The position numbers and the translations under genes are program-made. Of a DNA stretch of 64,000 nt, positions 9,727 to 25,500 are shown piece by piece. This DNA comes from Dendronephthya gigantea (Eukaryota; Cnidaria; Anthozoa; Malacalcyonacea; Nephtheidae), in NCBI RefSeq assembly GCF_004324835.1, contig NW_021163019.1, forward strand, positions 1 to 64,000, written 5' to 3'. Each line of letters opens with the position of its first letter. The first letter of the stretch is position 1. Below the pieces are notes generated by a model. It was not told where the DNA came from. It ran no database searches and saw nothing but the letters and a program-made list of their open reading frames with translations.

Positions 9727-11402
9727 CTAATCGTAAGCATAACGTTCGGGAGGACGTATGTTTTGCCGAAGTTGATAACGTTGGGGGTCACCTCTAGGCC
9801 TACGGGGAGGTGGTTGTAACACGGGGTGCTCGGGCAATGCGTGAACCACTGCGAAATCACCCGACTCACGACCAGGAGCAACGATTCGGCCGCTATCCAG
9901 TGGTATATAGCCTGTCTTAAGGTTGTCGTGGTGAACTACCATAACTTTTCCATCATTCGAGCTAACTCGATAGGTCGTCCCCATTCTCTTCACTACCTTA
10001 TACGGCCCTATCCACTTCCTACCGAACTTACCTTTCTTTGGGCGTTTCACCCAAACGGTCTGACCTACTGCATGCGGCTTCTAGTTCTTATTGTCGTGAT
10101 TTGAACACCTGGTTGACCTTACCTTATCTAAGTGCTCTCTAGCTAGCTGCCTAACATTCTTAAGGTTATTGCGGACTTTCTGTGCGTACTCTGGTTGAGT
10201 GCTTGGATTCCCAGTCGTTACACCGAATTCTAATCCAGAGGCATGCGAGGTGTTTTCCGAATACGAGTTCGTACGGGGAGAGCCCAGTAGATTCATGTTT
10301 GCTTGTATTATAGGCAAGAGAACGGGATCTAGCCAACATCCCAATCGTCAGCATTGTTAGACACATAATGCGCAAGCATATCTTGTAGCGTGCGATTCTG
10401 TCGCTCCACTTGGCCATCCCGGGAAGGGTGGTATGCTGTGGTTCGTGTTTTCGTTATCCCCATAATGTTACAAATTTCGTGCATTAAGATACTTTCAAAG
10501 TTTGACCCTTGGTCTGAGTGCAGCACGAGCGGCGGTCCAAAACGCGAGAATACTTTGGATATTAAACAGTCGGCCACGGTTGAGGCCTTTTGATCTTTCG
10601 TAGGGAACGCCTCGCACCATTTGGTAAAATGGTCCATGATAACGAGTATATATTTATTCCCCCTCGCGGTCTCCGATATGGGGCCCATGTAATCTAATGC
10701 CCAAAATGTAAAAGGCTCACTAACACTGATCGTTTTCATAGGCGCTTTATCTGGATTCGAAGGTGATTTGCGGCGCTGGCAAGATACGCAATGTTGGATA
10801 TGGGCTTGCACAGAGGCACGCAGATTTGCCCAATAAAATCTTTCGCGAATACGCTGTTCGGTTCGTGCTGAGCCGAGATGACCGCACGACGGACTATCAT
10901 GCATACCGTCGAGTATCTTAGGCACTATGGATTGTGGAATCACAATGGCGTGATCAGGATATGTGTACTGGTTGTGGCGAGATCGTACTAGTAAACCATT
11001 ATGTATAAATAAGCGATCGTAATTATGCCAAAAATTTTTCAGAACTGGGTCAATGCTCCACTCCTTGAAATCTGGGCGTGGTTTCTTGTGCATCTTAAAT
11101 TCCAAAACTTTCGAGATATTGCTGTCCTGCCGTTGTGCTTCATGTAGGTTTATAGTTGGGCTTACAGTAATTGAGTTAATTTTTTCATGCCTAAAGACAG
11201 GTGTATTCTCAGTTGCTTGTGTTTGCGGTTGGAAAGCGCGCGCGTGTGGGTTGAGTAATTTGTTTGTAGTGCATTTTTGCGGCAATGTGATAAAATCGAT
11301 AGCGCGTGCACAACTAGCCCAAAGCATGAAAAGGAGCCCAAGCACATAGATAACAGGCGCTGTTATGAGACGCTTTGCCGTCGCTTTCCATTCAGTTAGC
11401 AT
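9727..11402 (-). pseudogene. Gypsy integrase region (part of the fossil element)
   Basis: Minus strand. The region shows an H-H-C-C zinc-binding module (GHLGSARTEQRIRERFYW followed by HCVSCQRRK), then the integrase core with ALDYMGP and HSDQGSNFES, and AYHPSRDGQVERQNR with the expected acidic residue. A downstream tail contains KRPKKGKFGRKWIGPYKVV, typical of Gypsy integrase C-termini. It would insert element DNA into the host genome. It belongs to a broken element. Confidence 0.85.
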
Positions 11403-11459
11403 TGAAGGAATCGTGTGGATAGCGGAAGTTTGACATGTTTCCTCGCATTTTCTTAGCTA

Positions 11460-13385
11460 CTAGCGTGATAAGACATCTGCATTCAAATGCGATTTACCCG
11501 GTCGATGTTGAACCACAAATTCGAACTCTTGCAAATCCATTAGCCATCTGGCTAAACGCCCTTTCGGCTCGATGGAATTTAGCCAACGAAGTGCATTATG
11601 ATCAGTAATTATTCTGAATTTGCGCCCTAAGAGGTATAGACGAAAGTGTTGGGTGCCGTAATGAATTGCCAACGCTTCTTTTTCAGTGGTCGCATAATTG
11701 CGTTCCCGTTGCGTCAGACTGCGAGAGCCGTATGCGATGACTCTTTCTATACCATTGTCATCGTGCTGGGCAAGTACAATACCTAAACCAACATCTGATG
11801 CGTCCGTGTAAAGAGTAAACTCGCGATCGAATTTTGGGTAAGCTAATAAGGGTGCGGAACAGAGCTGACGTTTAATTTCCTTAAAAGATATTTCGCACTC
11901 GTTCGACCAATCAAAAGGTGTTCTGGCGGCTTCTTTTGTTGTAAGTTTAGTTAGAGGCGCGGCGACTGTTGCAAAATTCGCAATAAAGCGGCGATAGTAA
12001 CTGGCGAGTCCTAAAAAACTACGCAACTCTGTTATACATGTTGGCGCACTGATGTTCTGTACTGCCTCGACTTTCTGTGGGTCAGGGCTGATGCCGTCTT
12101 TAGAAATGACATGACCTAAGAATGCAACCCTAGTTTCCGCAAACCGACATTTTTCCAACTTAACGCGCAAGTTGTGCTGCCGAAACCTGTCAAGGACTGC
12201 TCTCAATCTGTCATTGTGTTCGCCAAGGTTGCGCCCAAAGCAAATAACATCATCAAGATAACATAAACATATTTCGAACGTGAGACCTGCTAAGACTATT
12301 TCCATAGCACGCTGAAAAGTTGCCGGAGCCGTTTTTAAGCCAAAACTCATGCGGTTAAACTCAAACAGACCCGAGCTTGTCACGAAAGCCGTTTTTGGCC
12401 GATCACGGGGGTCAACGTTAATTTGCCAGTACCCGCTGCGTAGATCTAATGTTGAAAAATATGTTGCGTCGCCCAAAGAATCTAGTATGTCCGCAATGTT
12501 TGGAATTGGATGCGAGTCGTTGAGTGTTACTTCGTTTAATTTCCGATAATCTACACAAAAACGTAGTTCCCCTGACCGCTTTTTAACTAACACAAATAGG
12601 CTTGCCCATGGGCTGGTACTAGGACTTATAATACCTTGTGCTAACATATCTTTGATTTGTCTGTCAGCCTCTTCTCGATACGCGTACGGCAAACGGCGAG
12701 GGCGATGTTTAATGGGGTTAGAGTTACCTGTATCGATGTTATGTGTCACTACATTTGTGTGCCCTAATGTAGCCTCAAACACATCTTCGAACTCGGATAG
12801 GACTTCAAGAACACAGCTTTTATCGGCCTGATTTAAATTAGAATTTACAACACCTTCAAATTTGTTTGTTTCGCCCTTTCCGTTATTTGCCTTAATACCA
12901 CAGCTTGCGCTACTTATTTTGCTGTGAGATTGGACTAGAGGGCTAAATGCTGCGATTTTGGTACCGAATTTTAGCTCGCTAGGTTCGCTATGTGCGTTCA
13001 TGACTCGTAAAACAATGTTTCTACCTTGCGGGCAGACTACTGTATGTGCCACATGAATGTCGTTACCTGACTCGCTCTTTAGAGGCGCTATCATGCCTAT
13101 TTCTGTCTGTGCTGATTTTACTAATCTACCCTCTACAATCATGTCAGATCTCGCGGGCACGACAACATTTTGGTCTAAAACTACGGCAATTTCGGCTTTC
13201 ATACGAGACTGGATAAGGAAAGTTGAATCGTTCTCCACGCATGTTTTGGGCGTTTCGCCAGAAGGGTCACCACTTGCCTCAGTGCAAGCATCAAATTCCC
13301 GCAGCCAAATTGTTAAATCTCCCCGCTCAAACTTCGAGGGAAGAATTGCTGTAGACATCTCTATAAACCGTTCTTTAAATCGCAC
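11460..13385 (-). pseudogene. Gypsy reverse transcriptase-RNase H region (part of the fossil element)
   Basis: Minus strand. After a short gag-like and protease-adjacent start, the reverse transcriptase shows FSTLDLRSGYWQI, FGLKTAPATFQRAME and the catalytic YLDDVICFG. The connection region FLGLASYYRRFI follows, then RNase H with TLYTDASDVGLGIVLAQ and TDHNALRWL. This order and these motifs are diagnostic of Ty3/Gypsy. The upstream gag and protease portion is shorter than normal for the family. Confidence 0.9.
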
Positions 13386-13400
13386 CGCTGCTCACCAAAT

Positions 13401-13593
13401 TGTAACGGGCCGAGCTGTCTGAGACACACACACGTTCGATCCAGTTTCTAAGTGTCTTTTATTTCATCCTCGTGCTCCCTATATACATGTGCTCAAGACT
13501 CTCATATTTCTAATTACAATAGTGCACTGTTACTTTATCTAATTACAATAGTGCACTGTCACATTATCTCATCACAATAGGTGCACTGTTACA
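13401..13593 (-). repeat. Gypsy LTR, upstream (5') copy in element orientation
   Basis: 193 bp, essentially identical to the copy at 9,473-9,663. The satellite target duplication GTTG (13,594-13,597) follows directly. On the element's internal side a TTTGGTGAGCAGC sequence is a candidate primer-binding site; the matching tRNA was not identified. Confidence 0.93.
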
Positions 13594-16500
13594 GTTGCTA
13601 TCGCAACTATGATGATCATTATGATGATCTATTTCATAATTAGCATATTAATCATAATAAATTATGGTTGCTATATCAACCATGATGCTCATTATGATGA
13701 TTTTGATCATAATTAGCATATTAATCCTAATAAATGATGGTTGCCATGGCAACCATGATGATCATTATGATGATGTTGATCATAATTAGCATATTAATCA
13801 TAATAAAAAATGGTTGCCATAACATCCATGATGAAAATTATAATGATTTTGACCATAATTAGCATATTAGTCATAATAAATTATGGTTGCCATAGCAACT
13901 ATGATGCTCATTATGATAATTTTGATCATAATTAGCATATTAATCATAATAAATGGTGGTTGCAATGGCAACTATCATGAACATTATGATGATCTAGATC
14001 ATAATTAGCATATTACTCATAATAAATAATGGTTGCCATGGCAACTATTATGAACATTATGATGATTTTGACCATAATTAGCATATTAATCATAATAAAT
14101 GATGGTTGCCATGGCAACTATGATGCTCAATATGATGATTTTGATCATAATTAGCATATTAATCATAATAATTGATGGTTGCAATGGCAACGATGATGAT
14201 TATTATGATGATTTTGATCATAAATAGCAAATTAAACATAATAAATAATGGTTGCTATGGCAACCATGATGCTGATTATGATGATCTTGATCATAATTAG
14301 CATATTAATCATAATAAATGATGGTTGCAATGCAAATATGATGATCATTATCATGATTTTGATCATAATTTGCATATTAATCATAATAAATGATGGTCGC
14401 TATGGCAACCATGATGCTCATTATGATGATTTTGATCATAATTAGCATATTAATCATAAAAAATGATGGTTGACATGGCAACCATGATGCTCATTATGAT
14501 GATTTTGATTATAATTAGCATATTAATCCTAATAAATGATGGTTGCCATGGAAAATATGATGATTATTATGATGATCTTGATCATAATTAGCATATTAAT
14601 CATAATAAATGATGGTTGCCATGGCAACCATGGTGATCATTATGATGATCTTGATCATAATTAGCATATTAATCATAATAAAAGAAGGTTGCCATGGCAA
14701 CTATGATGATCATTATGATGATCTTGATCTTAATTTGCATATTAATCAAAATAAATGACGGTTACCATGCAAACAATACTGCTCATGATGATGATTTTGA
14801 TCATAATTAGCATGTTAATCATAATAAATTATAGTTGATAGTGAAACCATGATGATCATTATGATGATCTTGATCATAATTAGCATATTAATCATGATAA
14901 ATGATGGTTGCCATGGCAACCATGATGATCATTATGATGATCTTAATCATAATTAGCATATTAATCATAATAAATTATGATTGTCATGGCAACTATGATG
15001 ATCATTATGAGGATCTTGATCATAATTAGCGTATTATTCATACTAAATGATTGTTCCTATAACAACCATGATGCTCATTATGATGATTTTGATTATAATT
15101 AACATATTATTCATAATAAATGAAGGTTGCCATGGCAACTATGATGATCATTATGATGATCTTGATCATAATTAGCATATTAATAATAAATGATGGATGC
15201 CATGGCAACCATGATGATCATTATGATGATCTTGATCATAATTAGCATATTAATCATAACAAATGATGGTTGCCATGGCAACCATGATGCTCATGATGAT
15301 GATTTTGATCATATTTAAAATATTAATCATAATAAATGATGGTTGCAATGGCAACTATGATGATCATTATGATAATCTTCATCATAATTAGCATATTATT
15401 CATAATAAGTTATGGTTGCCATGGCAACCATGATGCTCATTATGATGATTTTGACAATAATTAGCATATTAATCATTATAAATGATGGTTGCCATGGCAA
15501 CTATGATTATCATTATGATGATCTTGATCATAATTAGCATATTAATCACTAAAAATTATAGTTGCTATGGCAACCATGATGCACATTACGATGATTTTGA
15601 TTATAAATAGCATATTAATCATAATAAATTATGGCTGTTATGGCAACTATGATGATCATTATTATGATCTTGATCATAATACGCATATTAATCATAATAA
15701 ATGATAGTTGCCATGGCAACCATGATGACCATTATAATGATTTTGACTATAATTATCATATTATTCAAAATAAATGATGGTTGCCATGGCAACTATGATG
15801 ATCATTATGATGATCTTGATCATAATTAGAATATTAATAATAATAAATGATGGTTGCCATGACAACCATGATGATTATTATGATGATCTTGATCATAATT
15901 AGCAAATTAATCATAATAAATGATAGCTAATAATTAGCATAATCATTATGATGATTTTGACTATAATTATCATATTATTCAAAATAAATGATGGTTGCCA
16001 TGGCAACTATGATGATCATTATGATGATCTATATCATATTTAGCATATTATACATAATAAATGATGGTTGCCATGACAACCATGATGATCATTATGATGA
16101 TTTTGATCATCATTAGCATATTAATCATAATAAATGATGGCTGTTATGGCAACCATGATGCTCATGATGATTATTTTGATCATCATGAGCATATTAATCA
16201 TTATAAATGATGGTTGCCATAGCAACTATGAAGATCATTATGATGGTCTTGATCATAATTAGCATATTAATCATAATAAATTATGGTTCCATGGCAACCA
16301 TGATGCGCATTATGATGATTTTGATCATGATTAGCATATTAATCATAATAAATGATGGCTGTTATGGCAACCATGATGCTCATGATGATTATTTTGATCA
16401 TCATGAGCATATTAATCATTATAAATGATGGTTGCTATAGCAACTATGAAGATCATTATGATGGTCTTGATCATAATTAGCATATTAATCATAATAAATT

Positions 16501-19500
16501 ATGGTTCCATGGCAACCATGATGCTCATTATGATGATTTTGATCATAATTAGCATATTAATCCTAATAAATGATGGTTGCCATGGCAACCATGATGATCA
16601 TTATGATGATGTTGATCATAATTAGCATATTAATCATAATAAAAAATGGTTGCCATAACATCCATGATGAAAATTATAATGATTTTGACCATAATTAGCA
16701 TATTAGTCATAATAAATGATGGTTGCCATAGCAACTATGATGCTCATTATGATAATTTTGATCATAATTAGCATATTATTCATAATAAATGGTGGTTGCC
16801 ATGGCAACTATCATGAACATTATGATGATCTAGATCATAATTAGCATATTACTCATAATAAATAATGGTTGCCATGGCAACTATGATGAACATTATGATG
16901 ATTTTGACCATAATTAGCATATTAATCATAATAAATGATGGTTGCTATGGCAATCATGATGATCATTATGATGATCTTGATCATATTTAGCATATTACCC
17001 ATAAAAAATGATGGTTGCTATGGCAACCATGTTGATCATTATGATGATCTTGATCATAATTAGCACATTAATCATAATAAATGATGGTTGCCATGGCAAC
17101 CATGATGTTCATTATAATGATTTTGACCATAATTAGAATATTATCCACAATAAATGATGGTTGCTATGGCAACTATGATGATCATTATGATGATCTTGAT
17201 CATAATTAGCATATTAATTGTAATAAATGATGGTTGCCATGGCAACTATGATGATTATTATGATGATATTGGTCATAATTAGCATATTAATCATAATAAA
17301 TGATGGTTGCCATACCAACTATGATGATCATTATGATGATCTTGATCATAATTAGCATATTAATCATAATAAATGATGGTTTAATGGCAACCATGATGAT
17401 CATTATGATGATCTTGATCATAATAAATGATGGTTGCTATGACAACCATGATGCTCATTATGATAATTTTGATCATAATTAGCATATTATTCATAATAAA
17501 TGATGGTTGCTTTGGCAACTATGATGATCAATATGATGATCTAGTTCATAATTAGCATATTAATCATAATAAATGATGGTTGCCATGGCAACCATTATGC
17601 TCATTATAATAATTTTGATCATAATTAGCATATTAATCCTAATAAATGATGGTTGCTATGGCAACCATGATGATCATTATGATGATCTTGATCATAATTA
17701 GCATATTAATCATAATAAAAAATGGTTGCCATAACATCCATGATGAAAATTATGATGATTTTGACCATAATTAGCAGATTAGTCATAATAAATGATGGTT
17801 GCCATGGCAACTTTGATGATCTCTATGATGATCTTGATCATAATTAGCATATTAATCATAATAAATGATGGTTGCTATGGCAACCATTATGCTCATTATT
17901 ATAATTTTTATCATAAATAGCATATTAATCATAATAATATATGGTTGCCATGGAAACTATGATGATCATTATGATGATCTTGATCATAATTAGCCTATTA
18001 TTCATAATAAGTTATGGTTGCCATGGCAACCATGATGCTCATTATGATGATTTTGACCATAATTAGCATATTAATCAATTTAAATGATGGTCGCCATGGC
18101 AACTATGATGATCATTATGATGATCTTGATCATAATTAGCATATTAATCATAATAAATGATGGTTGTTATGGCAACCATGATGCTTATTATGATGATTTT
18201 GATCATAATTAGCATATTTTTCCTAATAAATGATGGTTGCCATGGAAACGATGATGATTATTATGATGATCTTGATCATAATTAGCATATTAATCGTAAT
18301 AAATGATAGTTGCCATGGCAACCATGATGATCATTATGATGATCTTGATCATAATTAGCATATTACTCTTAATAAATGATGGTTGTAATGGCAACCATGA
18401 TGATCATTATGATGATTTTGATCATAATAAATGATGGTTGCTATGGCAACCATGATGCTCATTATAATAATTTTGATCATAATTAGCATATTAATCATAA
18501 TAAATGATGGTTGCTATCGCAACTATGATGCTCATTATGATGATCTATTTCATAATTAGCATATTAATCATAATAAATGATGGTTGCTATATCAACCATG
18601 ATGCTCATTATGATGATTTTGATCATAATTAGCATATTAATCCTAATAAATGATGGTTGCCATGGCAACCATGATGATCATTATGATGATGTTGATCATA
18701 ATTAGCATATTAATCATAATAAAAAATGGTTGCCATAACATCCATGATGAAAATTATAATGATTTTGACCATAATTAGCATATTAGTCATAATAAATGAT
18801 GGTTGCCATAGCAACTATGATGCTCATTATGATAATTTTGATCATAATTAGCATATTAATCATAATAAATGGTGGTTGCCATGGCAACTATCATGAACAT
18901 TATGATGATCTAGATCATAATTAGCATATTACTCATAATAAATAATGGTTGCCATGGCAACTATGATGAACATTATGATGATTTTGACCATAATTAGCAT
19001 ATTAATCATAATAAATTATGGTTGCCATGGCAACTATGATGCTCATTATGATGATTTTGATCATAATTGGCATATTAATCATAATAATTGATGGTTGCAA
19101 TGGCAACGATGATGATTATTATGATGATTTTGATCATAAATAGCAAATTAAACATAATAAATAATGGTTGCTATGGCAACCGTGATGCTGATTATGATGA
19201 TCTTGATCATAATTAGCATATTAATCATAATAAATGATGGTTGCAATGGCAAATATGATGATCATTATCATGATTTTGATCATAATTTGCATATTAATCA
19301 TAATAAATGATGGTCGCTATGGCAATTATGATGCTCATTATGATGATTTTGATCATAATTAGCATATTAATAATAAAAAATGATGGTTGACATGGCAACC
19401 ATGATGCTCATTATGATGATTTTGATTATAATTAGCATATTAATCCTAATAAATAATGGTTGCCATGGAAAATATGATGATTATTATGATGATCTTGATC

Positions 19501-22500
19501 ATAATTAGCATATTAATCATAATAAATGATGGTTGCCATGGCAACCATGGTGATCATTATGATGATCTTGATCATAATTAGCATATTAATCATAATAAAA
19601 GAAGGTTGCCATGGCAACTATGATGATCATTATGATGATCTTGATCTTAATTAGCATATTAATCATAATAAATGACGGTTACCATGCAAACAATACTGCT
19701 CATGATGATGATTTTGATTATAATTAGCATGTTAATCATAAATTATAGTTGCTAGTGAAACCATGATGATCATTATGATGATCTTGATCATAATTAGCAT
19801 ATTAATCATGATAAATGATGGTTGCCATGGCAACCATGATCATCATTATGATGATCTTAATCATAATTAGCATATTAATCATAATAAATTATGGTTGTCA
19901 TGGCAACTATGATGATCATTATGATGATCTTGATCATAATTAGCGTATTATTTATACTAAATGATGGTTCCTTCGGCAACCATGATGCTCATTATGATGA
20001 TTTTGATTATAATTAACATATTATTCATAATAAATGAAGGTTGCCATGGCAACTATGATGATCATTATGAGATCTTGATCATAATTAGCATTATTATAAA
20101 ATGATGGATGCCATGGCAACCATGATGATCATTATGATGATCTTGATCATAATTAGCATATTAATCATAACAAATGATGGTTGCCATGGCAACCATGATG
20201 CTCATGATGATGATTTTGATCATATTTAAAATATTAATCATAATAAATGATGGTTGCAATGGCAACTATGATGATCATTATGATAATCTTCATCATAATT
20301 AGCATATTATTCATAATAAGTTATGGTTGCCATGGCAACCATGATGCTCATTATGATGATTTTGACAATAATTAGCATATTAATCATATTAAATGATGGT
20401 TGCCAGTGGCAACTATGATTAATCATTATGATGATCTTGATCATAATTAGCATATTAATCACTAAAAATTATAGTTGCTATGGCAACCATGATGCACATT
20501 ACGATGATTTTTATAAATAGCATATTAATCATAAATTATGGCTGTTATGGCAACTATGATGATCATTTATGATCTTGATCATAATAAGCATTAATCATAA
20601 TAAATGATAGTTGCCATGGCAACCATGATGACCATTATAATGATTTTGACTATAATTATCATATTATTCAAAATAAATGATGGTTGCCATGGCAACTATG
20701 ATGATCATTATGATGATCTTGATCATAATTAGAATATTAATCATAATAAATGATGGTTGCCATGACAACCATGATGATTATTATGATGATCTTGATCATA
20801 ATTAGCATATTAATCACTAAAAATTATAGTTGCTATGGCAACCTTGATGCACATTACGATGATTTTGTTTATAAATAGCATATTAATCATAATAAATTAT
20901 GGCTGTTATGGCAACTATGATGATCATTATTATGATCTTGATCATAATAAGCATATTAATCATAATAAATGATAGTTGCCATGGCAACCATGATGACCAT
21001 TATAATGATTTTGACTATAATTATCATATTATTCAAATAAATGATGGTTGCCATGGCAACTATGATGATCATTATGATGATCTTGATCATAATTAGAATA
21101 TTAATCATATAAATGATGGTTGCCATGACAACCATGATGATTATTATGATGATCTTGATCATAATTAGCATATTAATCATAAATGATAGCTTAATTAGCA
21201 TAATCATTATGATGATTTTGACTATAATTATCATATTATTCAAATAAATGATGGTTGCCATGGCAACTATGATGATCATTATGATGATCTATATCATACT
21301 TAGCATATTATACATAATAAATGATGGTTGCCATGACAACCATGATGATCATTATGATGATTTTGATCATCATTAGCATATTAATCATAATAATGATGGC
21401 TGTTATGGCACCATGATGCTCATGATTATTTTGATCATCATGAGCATATTAATCATTATAAATAATGGTTGCCATAGCAAACTATGAGATCATTATGATG
21501 GTCTTGATCATAATTAGCATATTAATCATAATAAAATTATGGTTCCATGGCAACCATGATGCGCATTATGATGATTTGAATCATGATTAGCATATTAATC
21601 ATAATAAATGATGGTTGCCCATGGCAAGTATGATGATCATTATCATGATCTTGAGCATAATTAGCATAATAATCATAATAAATTATGGTTGCTACGGCAA
21701 TTATGATGCTCATTATGATGATTTCGATCATAATTAGCATATTAATCATAATAGATGATGGTTGCCATGGCAACTATGATGATCTTATGTGATCTTGATC
21801 ATATTATGGTTGCTATTGCAACCATGATGCTCATTATGATGCATTTAATCATATTAGCATATTAATCATTATAAATGGTGGTTGCCATGGCAACTATGAT
21901 GATCATTACGATGATCTTGACAATATATAGCATGTTAATCATAATAAATTATGGTTACTATGGCAATTATGATGATCTTAATCATATTTAGCATATTACT
22001 TATAATCAATAATAGTTGTTATGGCAACCATGATGATCATTATGACGATTTTGACCATAATTAGCATATTATTCATAATAAGTTATGGTTGCCATGGCAA
22101 CCATGATGCTCATTATGAATATTTTGACCATAATTAGCATATTAATCATAATAAATGATGGTTGCAATGGCAATACGATGATCATATGATGATTCTTGAT
22201 CATAATTAGCATATTAATCATAATTAATTAGAGTTGCCATGGCAACCCTGATATTCATTATGATGATTTTGATCATAAGTAGCATATTAATCATAATAAA
22301 TTATGGTTGCAATGGCAACTATGATGATCATTATGATGATCTTGATCATAATAAACATATTAATCACAATAAATGATAGTTGCCGTGGCAGCCATGATGA
22401 TCATTATGATGATCTTGATCATAATTAGCATATTATTCAAAATAAATTATCGTTGCCATTGCAACCATGATGCTCATTATGATGATTTAATCATAATTAG

Positions 22501-25500
22501 CATATTAATCATAATAAATGATGGTTACCCTAGCAACCATGATGATCATTAGGATGATCTTAATCATAATTAGTATATTACTTATATTCAATAATGGTTG
22601 TCATGGCAACCATGATGATCATTATGATGATTTTGACCATAATTAGCATATTATTCATAATAAATTATGGTTGCCATGGCAACCATGATGCTCATTATGA
22701 TGATTTTGATCATAATTAGCATATTAATCATAATAAATGATGGTTGCTATGGCAACTATGAGAATCATTATGATGATTTTGATCATAATTAGCATATTAA
22801 ATCATAATAAATTATGGTTGCCATATCAACCATTATGCTCATTATGATGATTTTGATCATAATTAGGGTATTAATCATACTAAATGATTGTTGCCATGGC
22901 AACTATGATGATCATTATGATGATCTTGATCATAATTAGCATATTAATCATAATAAATGATAGTTGCTATGGCAACCATGATGCTCGTTATGATGATTTT
23001 GATCATAATTAGCATACTAATCATAATAAATGATGGTTGCTATAGCAACTATGATGATCATTATGAGGATCTTGACAATAATTAGCAGGTTAATCATAAT
23101 AAATGTTGGTTACCATGGCATCCATGATGATCATTATGATGATGTTAATCATAATTAGCATATTACTTATAATCAATATTGGTTGCCATGGCAACCATGA
23201 TGATCATTATGATGATTTTGACCATAATTAGCATATTAATCATAATAAATGATGGTTGCCATGGCAACCATGATGATCATTATGATGATCTTTATCATAA
23301 TTAGCATATTAATCATAATAAATGATGGTTGCCATGGCAACCATGATGCTCATGATGATTATTTTGATCATAATTAGCATATTAATCATAATAAATGATA
23401 GTTACCATAGCAACTATGAGGATCATTATGATGATCTTGATCATAATTAGCATATTAATCATAATAAATGATGGTTCCATGGCAACCATGATGCTCATTA
23501 TGATGATTTTGACCATAATTAGCTATATTCATTTTCAATAAATTATGGTTGCCATGGCAACCTGATGCCCATTATGATAATTTTGATCATATAATTAGCA
23601 TATTAATCATAATTAAATGATGGTTGCCATGGCAACTATGATGATCATTATGATGATCTTGATCATAATTAGCATAATAATTATATTAAATGATGGTTGC
23701 TATGGCAACTATGATGCTCATTATAATAATTTTGATCATAATTAGCATATTAATCATAATAGATGATAGTTGCATTGGCAACTTTGATGATCATTATGAT
23801 GATCTTGATCATAATTAGCATATTAATCAAAATAAATGATGGTTCCATGGCAACCATGATGCTCATTATGATAGATTTTATCTAATTAGCATATTATCAT
23901 AATAAATGATGGTTGATATTGGCAACTATGATGATTCATTATGTGATCTTGATCATAATTAGCATATTAATCAAAATAAATGATGGTTCCATGGCAACCA
24001 TGATGCTCATTATGATGATTTTAATCATAATTAGCATATTAATCATAATAAATGATGGTTGCCATTGCAACTATGATGATCATTATGATGATCTTGATCA
24101 TAATTAGCATAATAATTATAATAAATGATGGTTGCTATGGAAACCATGATGCTCATTATGATGATTTTGATCATAATTAGCATATTATTCATAATAAATG
24201 ATGGTTGCATTGGCAACTATGATGATCATTATGATGATCTTGATCATAATTAGCATATTATTCAAAATAAATTATGGTTGCTATTGCAACCATGATGCTC
24301 ATTATGATGATTTTATTCATAATTAGCATATTAATCATAATAAATGATGGTTGCTATGGCAACTATGATGGATCTTATGATGATTTTTACAATAATTAGC
24401 ATGTTAATCATAATAAATGATGGTTACCCTAGCAACCATGATGATCATTATGATGATCTTGATCATAATTAGTATATTACTTATATTCAATAATGGTTGT
24501 CATGGCAACCATGATGATCATTATGATGATTTTGATCATAATTAGCATATTATTCATAATAAATTATGGTTGCATTGGCAACTATGATGATCATTATGAT
24601 GATCTTGATCATAATTAGCATATTATTCAAAATAAATTATGGTTGCTATTGCAACCATGATGCTCATTATGATGATTTTAATCATAATTAGCATATTAAT
24701 CATAATAAATGATGGTTGCTATACAACTATGATGATCATTATGATGATTTTTACAATAATTAGCATGTTAATCATAATAAATGATGGTTACCCTGGCAAC
24801 CAAGATGATCATTAGGATGATCTTAATCATAATTAGTATATTACTTATAATCAATAATGGTTGTCATGGCAACCATGATGATCATTATGATGATTTTGAC
24901 CATAATTAGCCTATTAATCATAATAAATTATGGTTGTAATGGCAACCATGATGCTCATTATGATGATTTTGATCATAATTAGCATATTAATCATAATAAA
25001 TGATGGTTGCTATGGCAACTTTGAGAATAATTATGATGATCTTGATCATAATTAGCATATTAATCATAATAAATTATGGTTGCTATGGCAACCATTATGC
25101 TCATTATGATGATTTTGATCATAATTAGGGTATTAATCATAATAAATGATGGTTGCCATGGCAACTATGATGATCATTATGATGATATTGATCATAATTA
25201 GCATAAAAATCATAATAAATGATGGTTGTTATGGCAACCATTAAGCCCATTATGATGATTTTGATCATAAATAGCATATTAATCATAATAAATTATGGTT
25301 GCTATGGCAACTGTGATGATCATTATGATGATCTTGATCATAATAAGCATATTAATCATAATAAATTATAGTTGCTATAACAGCTATGATGATCATTATG
25401 ATGATTTTGACTATAATTATCATATTATTCCAAATAAATGATGGTTGATATGGCAACTATGATGATCATTATGATGATCTTGATCATAATTAGCATATTA

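Larger units (their letters stand above)
9473..13593 (-). mobile_element. Ty3/Gypsy LTR retrotransposon fossil (4.12 kb), minus strand
   Basis: Two near-identical LTRs starting TGTAAC and ending GTTACA bound an internal region read on the minus strand. GTTG flanks both ends as a 4-bp target duplication, and paralogous empty sites at about 3,630 and 18,513 read GGTTGCTATCGC without the element. Internal parts in minus-strand order are a gag-like start, reverse transcriptase, RNase H and integrase with a C-terminal tail, the Ty3/Gypsy order. A purine-rich tract (AGTGAGGGGAAAA) abuts the downstream LTR, and a TGG-starting candidate primer-binding site follows the upstream LTR. The element is shorter than complete Gypsy elements and broken, with roughly three to five breaks. 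LTR near-identity indicates a young insertion. Confidence 0.93.

Noticed and set aside
9826-13422. Plus-strand open frames across the Gypsy element (for example 9,826-10,104, 11,053-11,349 and 13,057-13,422)
   Set aside because: They are antisense shadows of the minus-strand pol region and show no domain.
20956-21279. 107-codon minus-strand open frame rich in I and M
   Set aside because: It is a low-complexity translation of satellite, lengthened by local single-base losses that happen to restore the frame.
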